Assembly: GCF_006438915.1 (NCBI RefSeq)
Contig: NZ_RCZE01000009.1
Coordinates: forward strand, 109,879-173,878
DNA length: 64,000 nucleotides
Direction of reading: 5' to 3'
DNA from: Pseudomonas arsenicoxydans
Lineage (GTDB): Bacteria > Pseudomonadota > Gammaproteobacteria > Pseudomonadales > Pseudomonadaceae
Positions 32,697 through 40,672 of this stretch are shown here, piece by piece. Made by a program: the position numbers and the translations under genes. Within the stretch, counting starts at the first letter, position 1; the number at the start of each line of letters is the position of its first letter. The notes under the pieces are model-generated. The model was not told the DNA's origin and did no database searches. It saw only the letters and a list, made by a program, of their open reading frames with translations.

Positions 32697-34697
32697 ATGT
32701 CTCTGTCTAAACATCACCTGGAATTACTCAGCCCCGCCCGTGACGTGACCATCGCTCGCGAGGCCATCCTGCACGGTGCCGACGCCGTGTACATCGGTGG
32801 CCCGAGCTTCGGCGCCCGGCATAACGCCTGCAACGAAGTCAGCGATATTGCGCAACTCGTGGCGTTCGCCCGTCGCTACCACGCCCGCGTGTTCACCACG
32901 ATCAACACGATCCTGCATGACAACGAGCTGGAGCCGGCGCGCAAGCTTATCCACCAGTTGTACGATGCGGGCGTTGACGCGTTGATCGTTCAGGATCTGG
33001 GCGTGATGGAGCTGGATATCCCGCCGATCGAGCTGCACGCCAGCACCCAGACCGACATCCGCACACTGGCGCGGGCCAAGTTCCTGGACCAGGCGGGTTT
33101 CTCCCAACTGGTATTGGCTCGCGAGCTGAACCTGCAAGAGATTCGCGCCATCGCCGACGAGACCGATGCCGCGATCGAATTCTTCATCCACGGCGCGTTG
33201 TGTGTGGCGTTTTCCGGGCAGTGCAATATTTCCCACGCCCAGAACGGCCGTAGCGCCAACCGGGGCGACTGCTCCCAGGCCTGTCGTTTGCCTTACACCC
33301 TCAAGGATGATCAGGGCCGCGTCGTTGCCTACGAAAAACACCTGCGGTCGATGAAAGACAACAATCAGAGCGCCAACATCCGTGCGTTGGTCGAAGCCGG
33401 GGTTCGTTCGTTCAAGATCGAAGGACGCTACAAGGACATGGGCTATGTGAAAAACATCACGGCCTATTACCGTCAGCGTCTGGACGACGTGCTTGAAGAC
33501 CGTCCGGACCTGGCTCGGGCCTCCAGCGGCCGCACCGCGCACTTCTTCGTGCCCGACCCGGACAAAACCTTCCACCGTGGCAGCACCGACTACTTCGTCA
33601 GCGAGCGCAAGATCGACATCGGTGCCTTCGACTCACCGACCTTCACTGGTTTGTCGGTGGGCGTGGTGGAGAAGGTCGGCAAGCGTGATTTGCAGGTGGT
33701 GACCTTTGAGCCGCTGTCCAATGGCGACGGCCTCAATGTGCAAATCAAGCGCGAGGTGGTGGGTTTGCGCGCCAACATCGCCGAGCCCAAGGGTGAATTC
33801 CTCGAAGACGGCCAGAAGCGCTATCGCTACCGGGTCCAACCCAACGAGATGCCGGACGGGATGTTCAAGCTGCGGCCCAACCATCCACTGAGCCGCAACC
33901 TGGACCATAACTGGCAGCAAGCCTTGCAGAAGACTTCCGCCGAGCGTCGTATCGGTTTGAGTTGGGTGGCTCGTCTTGACGAGCAGCGCCTGCAACTGAC
34001 TGCCACGAGCGAGGAGGGCGTCAGCGCCAGCGCATCTCTGGACGGTCCGTTCGGCCTGGCCAACAAGCCGGAGCAGGCGCTGGAGCAACTGCGAGATCTG
34101 CTCGGTCAATTGGGCACCACGGTTTATCACGCCACCGCCGTTAAGCTGGATGCACCCCAGGCGTTCTTCATCCCTAACTCGCAGCTCAAAACCTTGCGCC
34201 GCGAAGTGATTGAGGCGTTGACCGAGGCCCGTCTGCTCGCCCACCCGAGAGGTCATCGCAAGGCCGAAACGACTCCGCCGCCGGTGTATCCGGAGTCGCA
34301 TCTGTCATTCCTGGCCAACGTCTACAACCAGAAGGCCCGGGACTTTTACCACCGTCACGGCGTCAAGCTGATCGACGCAGCGTTTGAAGCCCATGAAGAA
34401 ACCGGGGAAGTGCCGGTGATGATCACCAAGCACTGCCTGCGGTTCTCCTTCAACCTGTGCCCCAAGCAAGCCAAAGGCGTCACCGGTGTGCGCACCAAGG
34501 TCGCGCCCATGCAATTGGTGCACGGTGACGAGGTGCTGACGCTGAAGTTCGATTGCAAACCGTGCGAAATGCACGTCATCGGCAAGATCAAGGGCCACAT
34601 CCTTGACCTGCCGCTGCCGGGCAGTGTGTCGGAGCCGGTCGTGGGTTACATCAGTCCTGAAGACCTGCTGAAGACGATTCCTCGCGCGCCGCATTGA
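32697..34697 (+). CDS. rlhA: 23S rRNA 5-hydroxycytidine C2501 synthase (U32 family)
   Basis: RNA-modifying protein of peptidase family U32, formerly YdcP; 666 aa, close to the E. coli protein. The N-terminus MSLSKHHLELLSPARDVTIA and GADAVYIGGPSFGARHNA are characteristic, as is the cysteine-rich core FSGQCNISHAQNGRSANRGD, CSQACRLPY, and a second Cys group (CLRFSFNLCPK, FDCKPCEMH) that may bind an iron-sulfur cluster. ATG 32697 is preferred over an upstream ATG 20 codons earlier. Not linked functionally to the neighbouring clusters. Confidence 0.9.
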   Translation: MSLSKHHLELLSPARDVTIAREAILHGADAVYIGGPSFGARHNACNEVSDIAQLVAFARRYHARVFTTINTILHDNELEPARKLIHQLYDAGVDALIVQDLGVMELDIPPIELHASTQTDIRTLARAKFLDQAGFSQLVLARELNLQEIRAIADETDAAIEFFIHGALCVAFSGQCNISHAQNGRSANRGDCSQACRLPYTLKDDQGRVVAYEKHLRSMKDNNQSANIRALVEAGVRSFKIEGRYKDMGYVKNITAYYRQRLDDVLEDRPDLARASSGRTAHFFVPDPDKTFHRGSTDYFVSERKIDIGAFDSPTFTGLSVGVVEKVGKRDLQVVTFEPLSNGDGLNVQIKREVVGLRANIAEPKGEFLEDGQKRYRYRVQPNEMPDGMFKLRPNHPLSRNLDHNWQQALQKTSAERRIGLSWVARLDEQRLQLTATSEEGVSASASLDGPFGLANKPEQALEQLRDLLGQLGTTVYHATAVKLDAPQAFFIPNSQLKTLRREVIEALTEARLLAHPRGHRKAETTPPPVYPESHLSFLANVYNQKARDFYHRHGVKLIDAAFEAHEETGEVPVMITKHCLRFSFNLCPKQAKGVTGVRTKVAPMQLVHGDEVLTLKFDCKPCEMHVIGKIKGHILDLPLPGSVSEPVVGYISPEDLLKTIPRAPH

Positions 34698-34714
34698 GTG
34701 ACGGGGGCTCCCCG

Positions 34715-35128
34715 ATGAAAAGACCTGAAGATGCACCCGCTGCGTTCCAGGCCGCCTGGAACAGCCATGATATGGCTGCTCTGGGCCGTCTGTTCGATCA
34801 GGAAGCGACGTTCGTGAGTCGTTTCGGACACTATGTTCGGGGCATTGAAGAGATTGTGGCGCTGCACGTGCCGATTCACGAAACGATCTATCGCGACTCT
34901 ACGCTTCAGAACGAACTCATCGATGTTGATCATGTTGCGGCCGGAGTGGCCGTCATCCATTTCTGGAGTCGCCTGATGGCCGGTTCCGCCCATCCTGCCG
35001 GCACACACGCAGTGGATACGCTGATACTCGCGGTGCTAACGAGGCAGGACGATACCTGGCGCATACGAGCGCTTGAGAATGTGACCCTCACCAATCCGCG
35101 GACGGGGGAGGCTGTCTTGCGGTATTAG
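34715..35128 (+). CDS. SnoaL-like/DUF4440 protein (SgcJ/EcaC type)
   Basis: 137 aa, one NTF2-like fold. FQAAWNSHDMAALGRLFDQE (residues about 9-28) and ATFVSRFGHYVRGIEEI are the standard start of this family, and WRIRALENVTLTNPRTG its end. ATG 34715 follows GGGGG; it lies 17 bases after rlhA. Such proteins may be small isomerases or binding proteins; no catalytic assignment is possible. Confidence 0.8.
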   Translation: MKRPEDAPAAFQAAWNSHDMAALGRLFDQEATFVSRFGHYVRGIEEIVALHVPIHETIYRDSTLQNELIDVDHVAAGVAVIHFWSRLMAGSAHPAGTHAVDTLILAVLTRQDDTWRIRALENVTLTNPRTGEAVLRY

Positions 35129-35174
35129 CGAAACGGGGTGTTGGATAAAAAGAGCAACCCGTGTAAACGCTGAA

Positions 35175-35270
35175 CTGTGGTGAGGGGGCTTGCCCCCGTT
35201 GGGCAGCGAAGCGGCCCCAAAAAATGGGCCTGCTGCGCAGTCCAGCGGGAGCAAGCTCCCTCGCCACAGG
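35175..35270. repeat. REPIN (GTGGCGAGGGAGC family), copy near rlhA
   Basis: Inverted pair: CTGTGGTGAGGGGGCTTGCC at the left and GCAAGCTCCCTCGCCACAGG at the right, joined through GGGCAGCGAAGCGGCCCC and AAAAAATGGGCCTGCTGCGC. The right half is identical to those at 36347 and 37223; the left half has diverged. Confidence 0.88.
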
Positions 35271-35339
35271 TTACTCATCGTGAAGTAGAAAGGTGGCGGA
35301 TTTATTTTTCCGTTTCCTTTCTAGTCTGGAGATCGAGAT

Positions 35340-35726
35340 ATGAATGATCTAGAACAAAAAGTTCGTGAGTGCCAATGCAAACAATGTCGCGCGTTATGCA
35401 GACTAATTGATGAGTGCAGGGCAGATATTAGGTTTTCCGAAGCAAAAGCAGGCCGGCTCTGCGAGCTAGCGGTCGTTGCTGCCGAGGGAGTCGATGGGAT
35501 TTCTGAAAGTGCTGTCGTTGCAGCAAGAAGATCTTATGCCCAACACTTGGGTGTAAAGCTTGATGGCCCTACGAGCAACGCAGAGGATCCAGCTCATATT
35601 GAGTGGGCAATGAGCAATTCGAACCATAATCCCGCAGCAAAAAACAGAATTAACCTTGGTAGTGCTAAGGCCTTTTCTCTAAATGGCAGATATTTTCTCC
35701 TGCAGCCGATTATCCAAAGTACCTGA
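35340..35726 (+). CDS. Hypothetical protein, AT-biased
   Basis: 128 aa, not recognised. The N-terminus MNDLEQKVRECQCKQCRALC has a C-x-C-x2-C-x4-C group that could bind metal (Cys11, 13, 16, 20), followed by a helix and an ending NGRYFLLQPI. GGAG lies about 8 bases upstream of the ATG. Codon use is more AT-rich than in neighbours, and it sits between two REPINs, which suggests acquisition. Function unknown. Confidence 0.65.
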   Translation: MNDLEQKVRECQCKQCRALCRLIDECRADIRFSEAKAGRLCELAVVAAEGVDGISESAVVAARRSYAQHLGVKLDGPTSNAEDPAHIEWAMSNSNHNPAAKNRINLGSAKAFSLNGRYFLLQPIIQST

Positions 35727-35864
35727 CAAGGCGCTGAAGTCGGCAGGAAATAAATTCGTGCACTTTTCCGCGTGTGCTGCCTTCGAAAGGAGGCGGCGCG
35801 TTCTGTGCCACATCGACAACTGCCCGGTTTGATCTAGCATTAAATAACTCACGGGAGAAAAATC

Positions 35865-36302
35865 ATGCCCGTCGTTCTCAGAAATGCGTTGGCCGTTGCT
35901 TCGGGATTATTGTTTTATATCGCCGCGAGCGGTCAAGGCAATGCAGATACCCCTCAGCCACCGGCAATTCTCCCGCTGGAATCCGAGGCGGTGCCCACAC
36001 TTATCGCCTATCCGCCGCTTGCCGAGCCGCTCGCTCGCGGTGTTGTCATCATCCAGTATCAAATAGAGCACGCCAGGGTCATGCCGGTATTTGGCAAGAC
36101 GGCTGCTGAGGTATCCCCCCGTCTCGCTCACCTGCATGTGACCGTCGACGACTGGAAAGGGACATGGGCGCACACCAGCGAAGATCCGATTATCGTGGTT
36201 GGGCTGACGCCCGGCACGCATAAGGTGCTGCTTGAAGTGGCCGACCCGACGCACAAAATTCTCACCCGTACGGAAGTGAGTTTTGTTGTTCCGCAGAAGT
36301 GA
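35865..36302 (+). CDS. Exported DUF6130-like protein
   Basis: 145 aa with a signal peptide (MPVVLRNALAVASGLLFYIA through GNA). The mature part has APTLIAYPPLAEPLARGVV-like sequence, a conserved RLAHLHVTVDDWKG stretch with two His residues, and GLTPGTHKVLLEVADPTHKI, the pattern I associate with DUF6130. It looks like a small beta-sandwich. GGGAG precedes the ATG. No role known. Confidence 0.75.
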   Translation: MPVVLRNALAVASGLLFYIAASGQGNADTPQPPAILPLESEAVPTLIAYPPLAEPLARGVVIIQYQIEHARVMPVFGKTAAEVSPRLAHLHVTVDDWKGTWAHTSEDPIIVVGLTPGTHKVLLEVADPTHKILTRTEVSFVVPQK

Positions 36303-36346
36303 GCGGCTTCAGACCACAGAAAAATATATTCGCCCCCTTTCGCAGA

Positions 36347-36444
36347 CCTGTGGCGAGGGAGCTTGCTCCCGCTGGGCAGCGAAGCGGCCCCCAAAAAATG
36401 GGCCTGCTGCGCAGTCCAGCGGGAGCAAGCTCCCTCGCCACAGG
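36347..36444. repeat. REPIN, second of three close copies
   Basis: CCTGTGGCGAGGGAGCTTGC at the left and GCAAGCTCCCTCGCCACAGG at the right, separated by the same spacer as at 37223, apart from one extra C. Confidence 0.9.
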
Positions 36445-36600
36445 TTATTCATCGTTCTCAAGACAGGAGTCTGTAGGAACTGCGTGTCAGTCCATTCAAC
36501 AGATTTTGAAAGCGCGTGTTTAAACACCCTCTAGGTTACGTCCTGAAAGCTACAAAACCTTGCGCCGTTGCCTACGGCTACGCCAGAATCCGCCGGCTTG

Positions 36601-36805
36601 TGCGCCTTTGATACGGGCCTTATCGTTTCCATGTCGCTGAAAAACAGCGATCGGGTTTGGTAGCCCGGTTTCGTATCACGGTGCATGGCGTCACTTATTA
36701 TGGTGGCCATGCGCGGGGCTCTTTCGAGGGCGCCGGGAACTGATACGACCGGTCTACCAACCCGCGTATGGCCATCACCCTTCGTTGGTAGCGAAAGTGA
36801 CGGCT
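36601..36805 (+). promoter_or_regulatory. Structured leader element, copy B (pseudoknot RNA candidate)
   Basis: Helix P1: TCGCTG/CAGCGA (36634-36639 with 36645-36650). Helix a: CGGGTTTGGTAG (36652-36663) with CTACCAACCCG (36754-36764). Helix b: CCGGTTTCGTATCA (36665-36678) with TGATACGACCGG (36741-36752). Helix c: TGGCCATGCG (36704-36713) with CGTATGGCCA (36765-36774), crossing a and b. Hairpin d: GCTCT-TTCG-AGGGC (36718-36731), a UUCG tetraloop. A 3' hairpin GCCATCAC/GTGACGGC (36771-36778 with 36797-36804) overlaps helix c. AGGAG and the DUF6124 start codon follow within 40 bases. Confidence 0.75.
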
Positions 36806-36839
36806 CTTTGCTAATAAACTCGTATCAGGAGTTTGATTT

Positions 36840-37214
36840 ATGTTCAAAGTAACGCCCAATCCGCCGGACGCCGATTCGCCAGACACTGATCCGGTTTCCC
36901 CGTACGAACCCCATTCAAAAAAACTCAACGAAGCCGCCGAGCGCGCACTCAACTTTCACTTTCCGTCGAATGCCGACATCAAAGCCACCAAGCGAACACG
37001 CAGCATGCTGTTTTCCGTGGATCCAGCGGCCACGGCCGAAACGCTGGCCGTATTTTTGGTCGAAACGCTGGCGTCGGTCGATGTGATGATCCATCAGTTG
37101 GTGGACCATCTGGAGGGTGAGTCACGCTACGCCTTGCTGGGTATTTCCAACAGCATCATGGTGGCGGAGATCACGGCGAACCGGGTGCTGGATAAGGTTG
37201 AGCCCTCCGTGTAA
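36840..37214 (+). CDS. DUF6124-family protein
   Basis: 124 aa. The start MFKVTPNPPDADSPDTDPVS, then SKKLNEAAERALNFH and TAETLAVFLVETLASVDVMI is the typical layout of the DUF6124 family, small helical cytoplasmic proteins widespread in Pseudomonas. AGGAG lies 8 bases before the ATG. The gene is preceded by structured leader copy B, and followed by a REPIN. Function unknown; the leader suggests post-transcriptional control. Confidence 0.8.
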   Translation: MFKVTPNPPDADSPDTDPVSPYEPHSKKLNEAAERALNFHFPSNADIKATKRTRSMLFSVDPAATAETLAVFLVETLASVDVMIHQLVDHLEGESRYALLGISNSIMVAEITANRVLDKVEPSV

Positions 37215-37222
37215 CCGCTGTT

Positions 37223-37318
37223 CTGTGGCGAGGGAGCTTGCTCCCGCTGGGCAGCGAAGCGGCCCCAAAAAATGGGCCTGCTGCGCAGTCCAGCGGGAGC
37301 AAGCTCCCTCGCCACAGG
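37223..37318. repeat. REPIN, third of three close copies
   Basis: Same structure as 36347-36444, left arm CTGTGGCGAGGGAGCTTGCT. It begins 9 bases after the DUF6124 stop. The stretch 37319-37485 holds no gene and should carry the promoter of the operon that follows. Confidence 0.9.
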
Positions 37319-37485
37319 TTATGCATCGTTTGTTGAATTGCCTTTTCCACGGCAGAGATTGCCGGATCGCTCATCATTCCATTGGAACTCCCCACACAAC
37401 GCTCCGTCATCTGGAATACGGGGGGCTGCGGGTATTTCGTGGCGAACCCTGTTAACGCTTTTTCAATCAGAAGGCGAGGGACGAC

Positions 37486-38136
37486 ATGAATACTTCAGAC
37501 AGCACCAACGGGAACCAGCCCGATAAACCTGACACCGGAGGCACAGAGCAAAACTTCGAACACCTGAAAGAAAACGTAACAGAGGCACTGGGCGATGCAC
37601 GGCAGCAGGCGGATGAGCAGTTTGGCCAATACCGCGACACCGCGGCAGACCAAATTGAAGCACTCGCGCAAGGGACCAAATCTTTCGTTTCAGAACTGGA
37701 GGACAAGGACACCCTGGGCATGTCCGATTACCTCGTGGACATGGCGGAGTCCATGAGCGGCCTGGCGGGAAACCTGCGCGGGAAAAGCGCGGAACAGTTG
37801 CTCCATGACGGCGCTGACCTGGCCCGTAACAACCCGGCCCTGTTCATTGCGGGCAGCATTGCGTTGGGCTTTGGCTTGTCGCGCTTTCTCAAGGCCGGTT
37901 CAGCACCAGCGGCGACATTCACCGCTGCCAGAGATCCGGCCGCCGGCCACTCGATGCCGCCATCGGGTGGTTTTGGTGCTCAACGCCCCTACGAAACTTC
38001 CGTTCCCTCCCGCACCGATCAAAGCCCTGACCACGCCGCCGGCTTCACGCCGTCAGCATCCGATGATCACGGCCATCCTTCGGACTTCGCTACGCCTTCG
38101 ACCCCTGGTTCGACCAACGTCAATGGAGCATTGTGA
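37486..38136 (+). CDS. YqjD/ElaB-like membrane-anchored protein
   Basis: 216 aa. A long amphipathic helical region (NFEHLKENVTEALGDARQQA, to about residue 110) resembles the DUF883/YqjD stalk, followed by one hydrophobic segment (NPALFIAGSIALGFGLSRFL, 121-140) and a disordered Pro/Ser/Thr-rich tail. First gene of a three-gene run; its TGA overlaps the next ATG by one base. In E. coli YqjD binds ribosomes at the inner membrane in stationary phase; a similar role here is only an analogy. Confidence 0.78.
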   Translation: MNTSDSTNGNQPDKPDTGGTEQNFEHLKENVTEALGDARQQADEQFGQYRDTAADQIEALAQGTKSFVSELEDKDTLGMSDYLVDMAESMSGLAGNLRGKSAEQLLHDGADLARNNPALFIAGSIALGFGLSRFLKAGSAPAATFTAARDPAAGHSMPPSGGFGAQRPYETSVPSRTDQSPDHAAGFTPSASDDHGHPSDFATPSTPGSTNVNGAL

Positions 38137-38567
38137 TGAACAGAGAAGATCCCAATTTCCCGGGGGCAACACCGGCGTCCGTTCCCGACCCTGACGCTTC
38201 GGTCGTCGGACTGTTACGGCAGTTAGCCCGCGAAGTGCCCGCGCTGTTCACCAAGGAACTGGCGTTGGCCAAAGCCGAACTTCAGGCCAGTCTCACCACG
38301 CTCAAGGCCGGCATTGCCGGGGTCGCGAGCGGTGCGATTGTGCTGATGGCGGGGTTCATCATTCTGTTGATGTCCGCCGTCTATGGCCTGAGCCTCGTGA
38401 TGGCGCCGTGGTTGGCCGCACTGATCGTCGGTGTAGTAGTGATGATCGCCGGGTTCGCGATGCTGCAGGCCGGAAAAAAACAGTTCGAACCGTCCCATTT
38501 GAAACCTGATCGGACGTTGGACGCCTTGAACAAAGACCAGGAAGCGCTGCGCAGGAGAGTCTCATGA
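38136..38567 (+). CDS. Phage-holin-like/YqjE-family membrane protein
   Basis: 143 aa. Amphipathic start (SVVGLLRQLAREVPALFTKE, LALAKAELQASLTTL) and two transmembrane helices (about 57-82 and 87-107; GAIVLMAGFIILLMSAVYGL and PWLAALIVGVVVMIAG), the layout of YqjE/holin-superfamily PF07332 proteins. Not a lysis protein: there are no phage genes around. GGAG precedes ATG 38136. It overlaps both neighbours by one and four bases. Confidence 0.82.
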   Translation: MNREDPNFPGATPASVPDPDASVVGLLRQLAREVPALFTKELALAKAELQASLTTLKAGIAGVASGAIVLMAGFIILLMSAVYGLSLVMAPWLAALIVGVVVMIAGFAMLQAGKKQFEPSHLKPDRTLDALNKDQEALRRRVS

Positions 38568-39388
38568 ACAGTGAATTCGAATACGAGTCGCAAAAAAGCC
38601 CCGAAGCCATCGAGCGCGATATCGATGCGCAGCGGGCGAGCATCGGCAACATTGTCGATGCCCTCGAAAGCAAGTTCACGCCGGGGCAAGCCTTTGATCA
38701 GGCGTTGTCGTTCATGCAGAACAACGGCACGACCTTCCTGACCAATCTGGGGACCAGCGTTCGAAACAATCCTGTGCCTGCGGTGCTGACATCGGTGGGA
38801 TTGCTGTGGCTGATGATGAGTCAGAACCGTCCGCCGACCCCACGCCCGGTTTATCCCGCAAGCCCCGATCACAACAAAGTCGGGGAGTGGGCCGATGGAC
38901 TGGCCGAAGGCATCGACAGTGCACGTGATCATCTGCATCAGACTGCTGACACGCTCAAGGACGGTTTCCAGAGTGTGAAAGACAAAGCGTCGAACCTGGG
39001 TGACAACCTCGGCGCTGCCACCGACAACATCAGCCATGTCGTACACGACGCCAGCGACCGTTTAGTGCGCAGTACCCAAGTGGTGGGCGATCAGTTCAGC
39101 CGTCTGCTCAAGGAGCAGCCGCTGATGGTCGCTGCTGCGGGTATCGCATTGGGTGCCATGCTTGGGGCGGCATTGCCGTCGACAGCGACCGAGCAACGCT
39201 ACATGGGCAAGACCAGCGCCGGGCTGGCGGACAAGGTCAAGCAACAGGCGCGGGAGGGATTTGAGGCGGTGCGCGATACAGTGACCAAAACCACGGATCA
39301 CTCGGACGTGGGGATGAACCCGGAACGCGATCAATCCGGAAGGACTGATGGTCCAGCCGATCTCTCTCGAGGATTGGGGACGGCGTAA
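38564..39388 (+). CDS. DUF3618-domain protein
   Basis: 274 aa. The DUF3618 motif is at the start: QKSPEAIERDIDAQRASIGN, IVDALESKFTPGQAFDQAL, then a hydrophobic VPAVLTSVGLLWLMMS helix. The middle is a long series of amphipathic repeats (DSARDHLHQTADTLKDGFQS, then KASNLGDNLGAATDNI) like an apolipoprotein or LEA protein, followed by a second membrane segment (MVAAAGIALGAMLGAAL). ATG overlaps the previous stop (ATGA). The trio resembles envelope-stress or starvation operons annotated as nutrient-deprivation induced in rhizobia. Confidence 0.85.
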   Translation: MNSEFEYESQKSPEAIERDIDAQRASIGNIVDALESKFTPGQAFDQALSFMQNNGTTFLTNLGTSVRNNPVPAVLTSVGLLWLMMSQNRPPTPRPVYPASPDHNKVGEWADGLAEGIDSARDHLHQTADTLKDGFQSVKDKASNLGDNLGAATDNISHVVHDASDRLVRSTQVVGDQFSRLLKEQPLMVAAAGIALGAMLGAALPSTATEQRYMGKTSAGLADKVKQQAREGFEAVRDTVTKTTDHSDVGMNPERDQSGRTDGPADLSRGLGTA

Positions 39389-39403
39389 GCGTTGAAGGAA
39401 AGG

Positions 39404-39436
39404 CGGGAGGTTGAATGTTGACCTCCCGTTTTTTTT
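39404..39436 (+). terminator. Intrinsic terminator of the YqjD-holin-DUF3618 operon
   Basis: CGGGAGGT, loop TGAATGTTG, ACCTCCCG, then eight or more T. It follows the DUF3618 stop by 15 bases. Confidence 0.93.
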
Positions 39437-39774
39437 GCCGCCAAGAAACGTTGCGGCGCTGAAGCACATTGGCAATGCATCTTGAAAACAGTCGTGACAG
39501 CGGTTGAGACTGACGAGGAAAGAAAAGTTTTAGTCCGTTGAAAAGTGCCCGACGACTGGCGACAAAACAGGCAATTTGCACGGCCAAAAACCGTCGGTCG
39601 CGATCCCTCAAATCTTTTTAAAATTTTCTCAAGGGCAACACCTTCAGATGACTGTGGGCGCCGCATTCGATGAATCATCGAATGGGTATCGGCGCCTTTC
39701 AGGCCTGGATGCTTGTCGATACAGCGTTGGGCTGAACGGGAATTCGTCTTAACCGATTTGAGAGTGAGTTTATT
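39437..39774. other. Gene-free interval with a 40-base hairpin
   Basis: 338 bases without a supported gene. At 39664-39684 CATTCGATGA and TCATCGAATG form a perfect 10-bp inverted repeat around one base, enclosed by a second pair GGCGCC/GGCGCC (39657-39662 and 39691-39696). The following TTTC is too short for a clear terminator. Confidence 0.65.
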
Positions 39775-40311
39775 TTGCCGAAAATTTTAACTTCCCACCT
39801 GGACGACGCCGAACTGAGCGAACACAACGCCAAGATGTTCGGATCACCCAAGGAACGCCTGGACTTTTATCGCCGGGAGATTCAATACGAGACGAGCATT
39901 TTGGCGAACCGGACTGACGCCTATCTGGCCGCACAATCATTTTTGGTCATTGCATTCGCATCGTGTATGGCCAATCTCAACCCTGAATGGGGAAAGCTGT
40001 TCACGCTGGTGGTGCCGCCGTTTCTTGCCACGCTGGGACTGCTGAGTTCATTGAATGCGTGGCCTGGCATTCGCGCGGCGTATGACATCATTGATCATTG
40101 GTATTACAAACAGAGCGAGCTCTTGCGAAGTGAGCCGATGATGGGCCTGGCGTATGACGAATCGCCGCTCTTCAGCGAAAGTGAGTCGACGCACAAGGGG
40201 TATCGAAAGGCCCTGCTGTTTTCCGTTCGCACGCCTTGGATCTTCGCGACGTTTTGGGTCCTGCTCGCTAGCTGGTCTGTGTTTATCCAACTGGCAAAAC
40301 CGAGTGCATGA
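39775..40311 (+). CDS. Three-helix membrane protein of unknown function
   Basis: 178 aa from a TTG start with GAGAGTGAG upstream; the next in-frame ATG is 20 codons later and would cut a conserved-looking region. A charged cytoplasmic start (residues 1-45) precedes helices at about 51-67 (LAAQSFLVIAFASCMA), 75-94 (LFTLVVPPFLATLGLLSSLN) and 155-173 (WIFATFWVLLASWSVFIQL). The layout recalls small RipA-like octameric membrane proteins, but I do not assign it. Confidence 0.75.
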   Translation: MPKILTSHLDDAELSEHNAKMFGSPKERLDFYRREIQYETSILANRTDAYLAAQSFLVIAFASCMANLNPEWGKLFTLVVPPFLATLGLLSSLNAWPGIRAAYDIIDHWYYKQSELLRSEPMMGLAYDESPLFSESESTHKGYRKALLFSVRTPWIFATFWVLLASWSVFIQLAKPSA

Positions 40312-40378
40312 CAGGATTGGGTTCTCGATCAGCGCCTCCTGTCAGCCTTCATGAACTCAAACGCCAGCCTCATGTTCC

Positions 40379-40660
40379 ATGTTGAAAGACTCTGGGATGC
40401 GCGCCGTCATGAACTCATTCAGAAACAGGCTGGCACCGCCTCTGGACAAAAAAATCCGGGCACTGGATTCATGGCATCGTGCGTTTGAGAATTGCTCCCT
40501 GCGTATGGAGTGCCCGGACGCCTATCATGAAGAGCTGCTTCGTCTGGCTGACGAGATGGATCGGCAGGACATCGTTACTTGGGAGGAGTGGCGAGACTTA
40601 CGAACCGAGGCGGATCAAGCTTACTCGCGCGCTGTCGCGGGTGAGGATTACCACAGGTGA
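40379..40660 (+). CDS. Small hypothetical protein
   Basis: 93 aa, charged and helical (RNRLAPPLDKKIRALDSWHR and ECPDAYHEELLRLADEMDRQ). Three starts are possible (40379, 40397, 40409), none with a good ribosome site. The C-terminal YSRAVAGEDYHR looks coding by composition. Similar short proteins occur widely in Pseudomonas as hypothetical; function unknown. Confidence 0.55.
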   Translation: MLKDSGMRAVMNSFRNRLAPPLDKKIRALDSWHRAFENCSLRMECPDAYHEELLRLADEMDRQDIVTWEEWRDLRTEADQAYSRAVAGEDYHR

Positions 40661-40672
40661 TCCCTCAGACAT

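Noticed and set aside
35175..37318. Spaced repeats as a CRISPR array
   Set aside because: Only three copies, each an inverted pair about 97 bases long and hundreds of bases apart with genes between; these are REPINs.
38136..38567. Holin-like protein as a sign of prophage
   Set aside because: No endolysin, integrase, terminase or structural phage gene nearby; the operon context is the YqjD/DUF3618 type.
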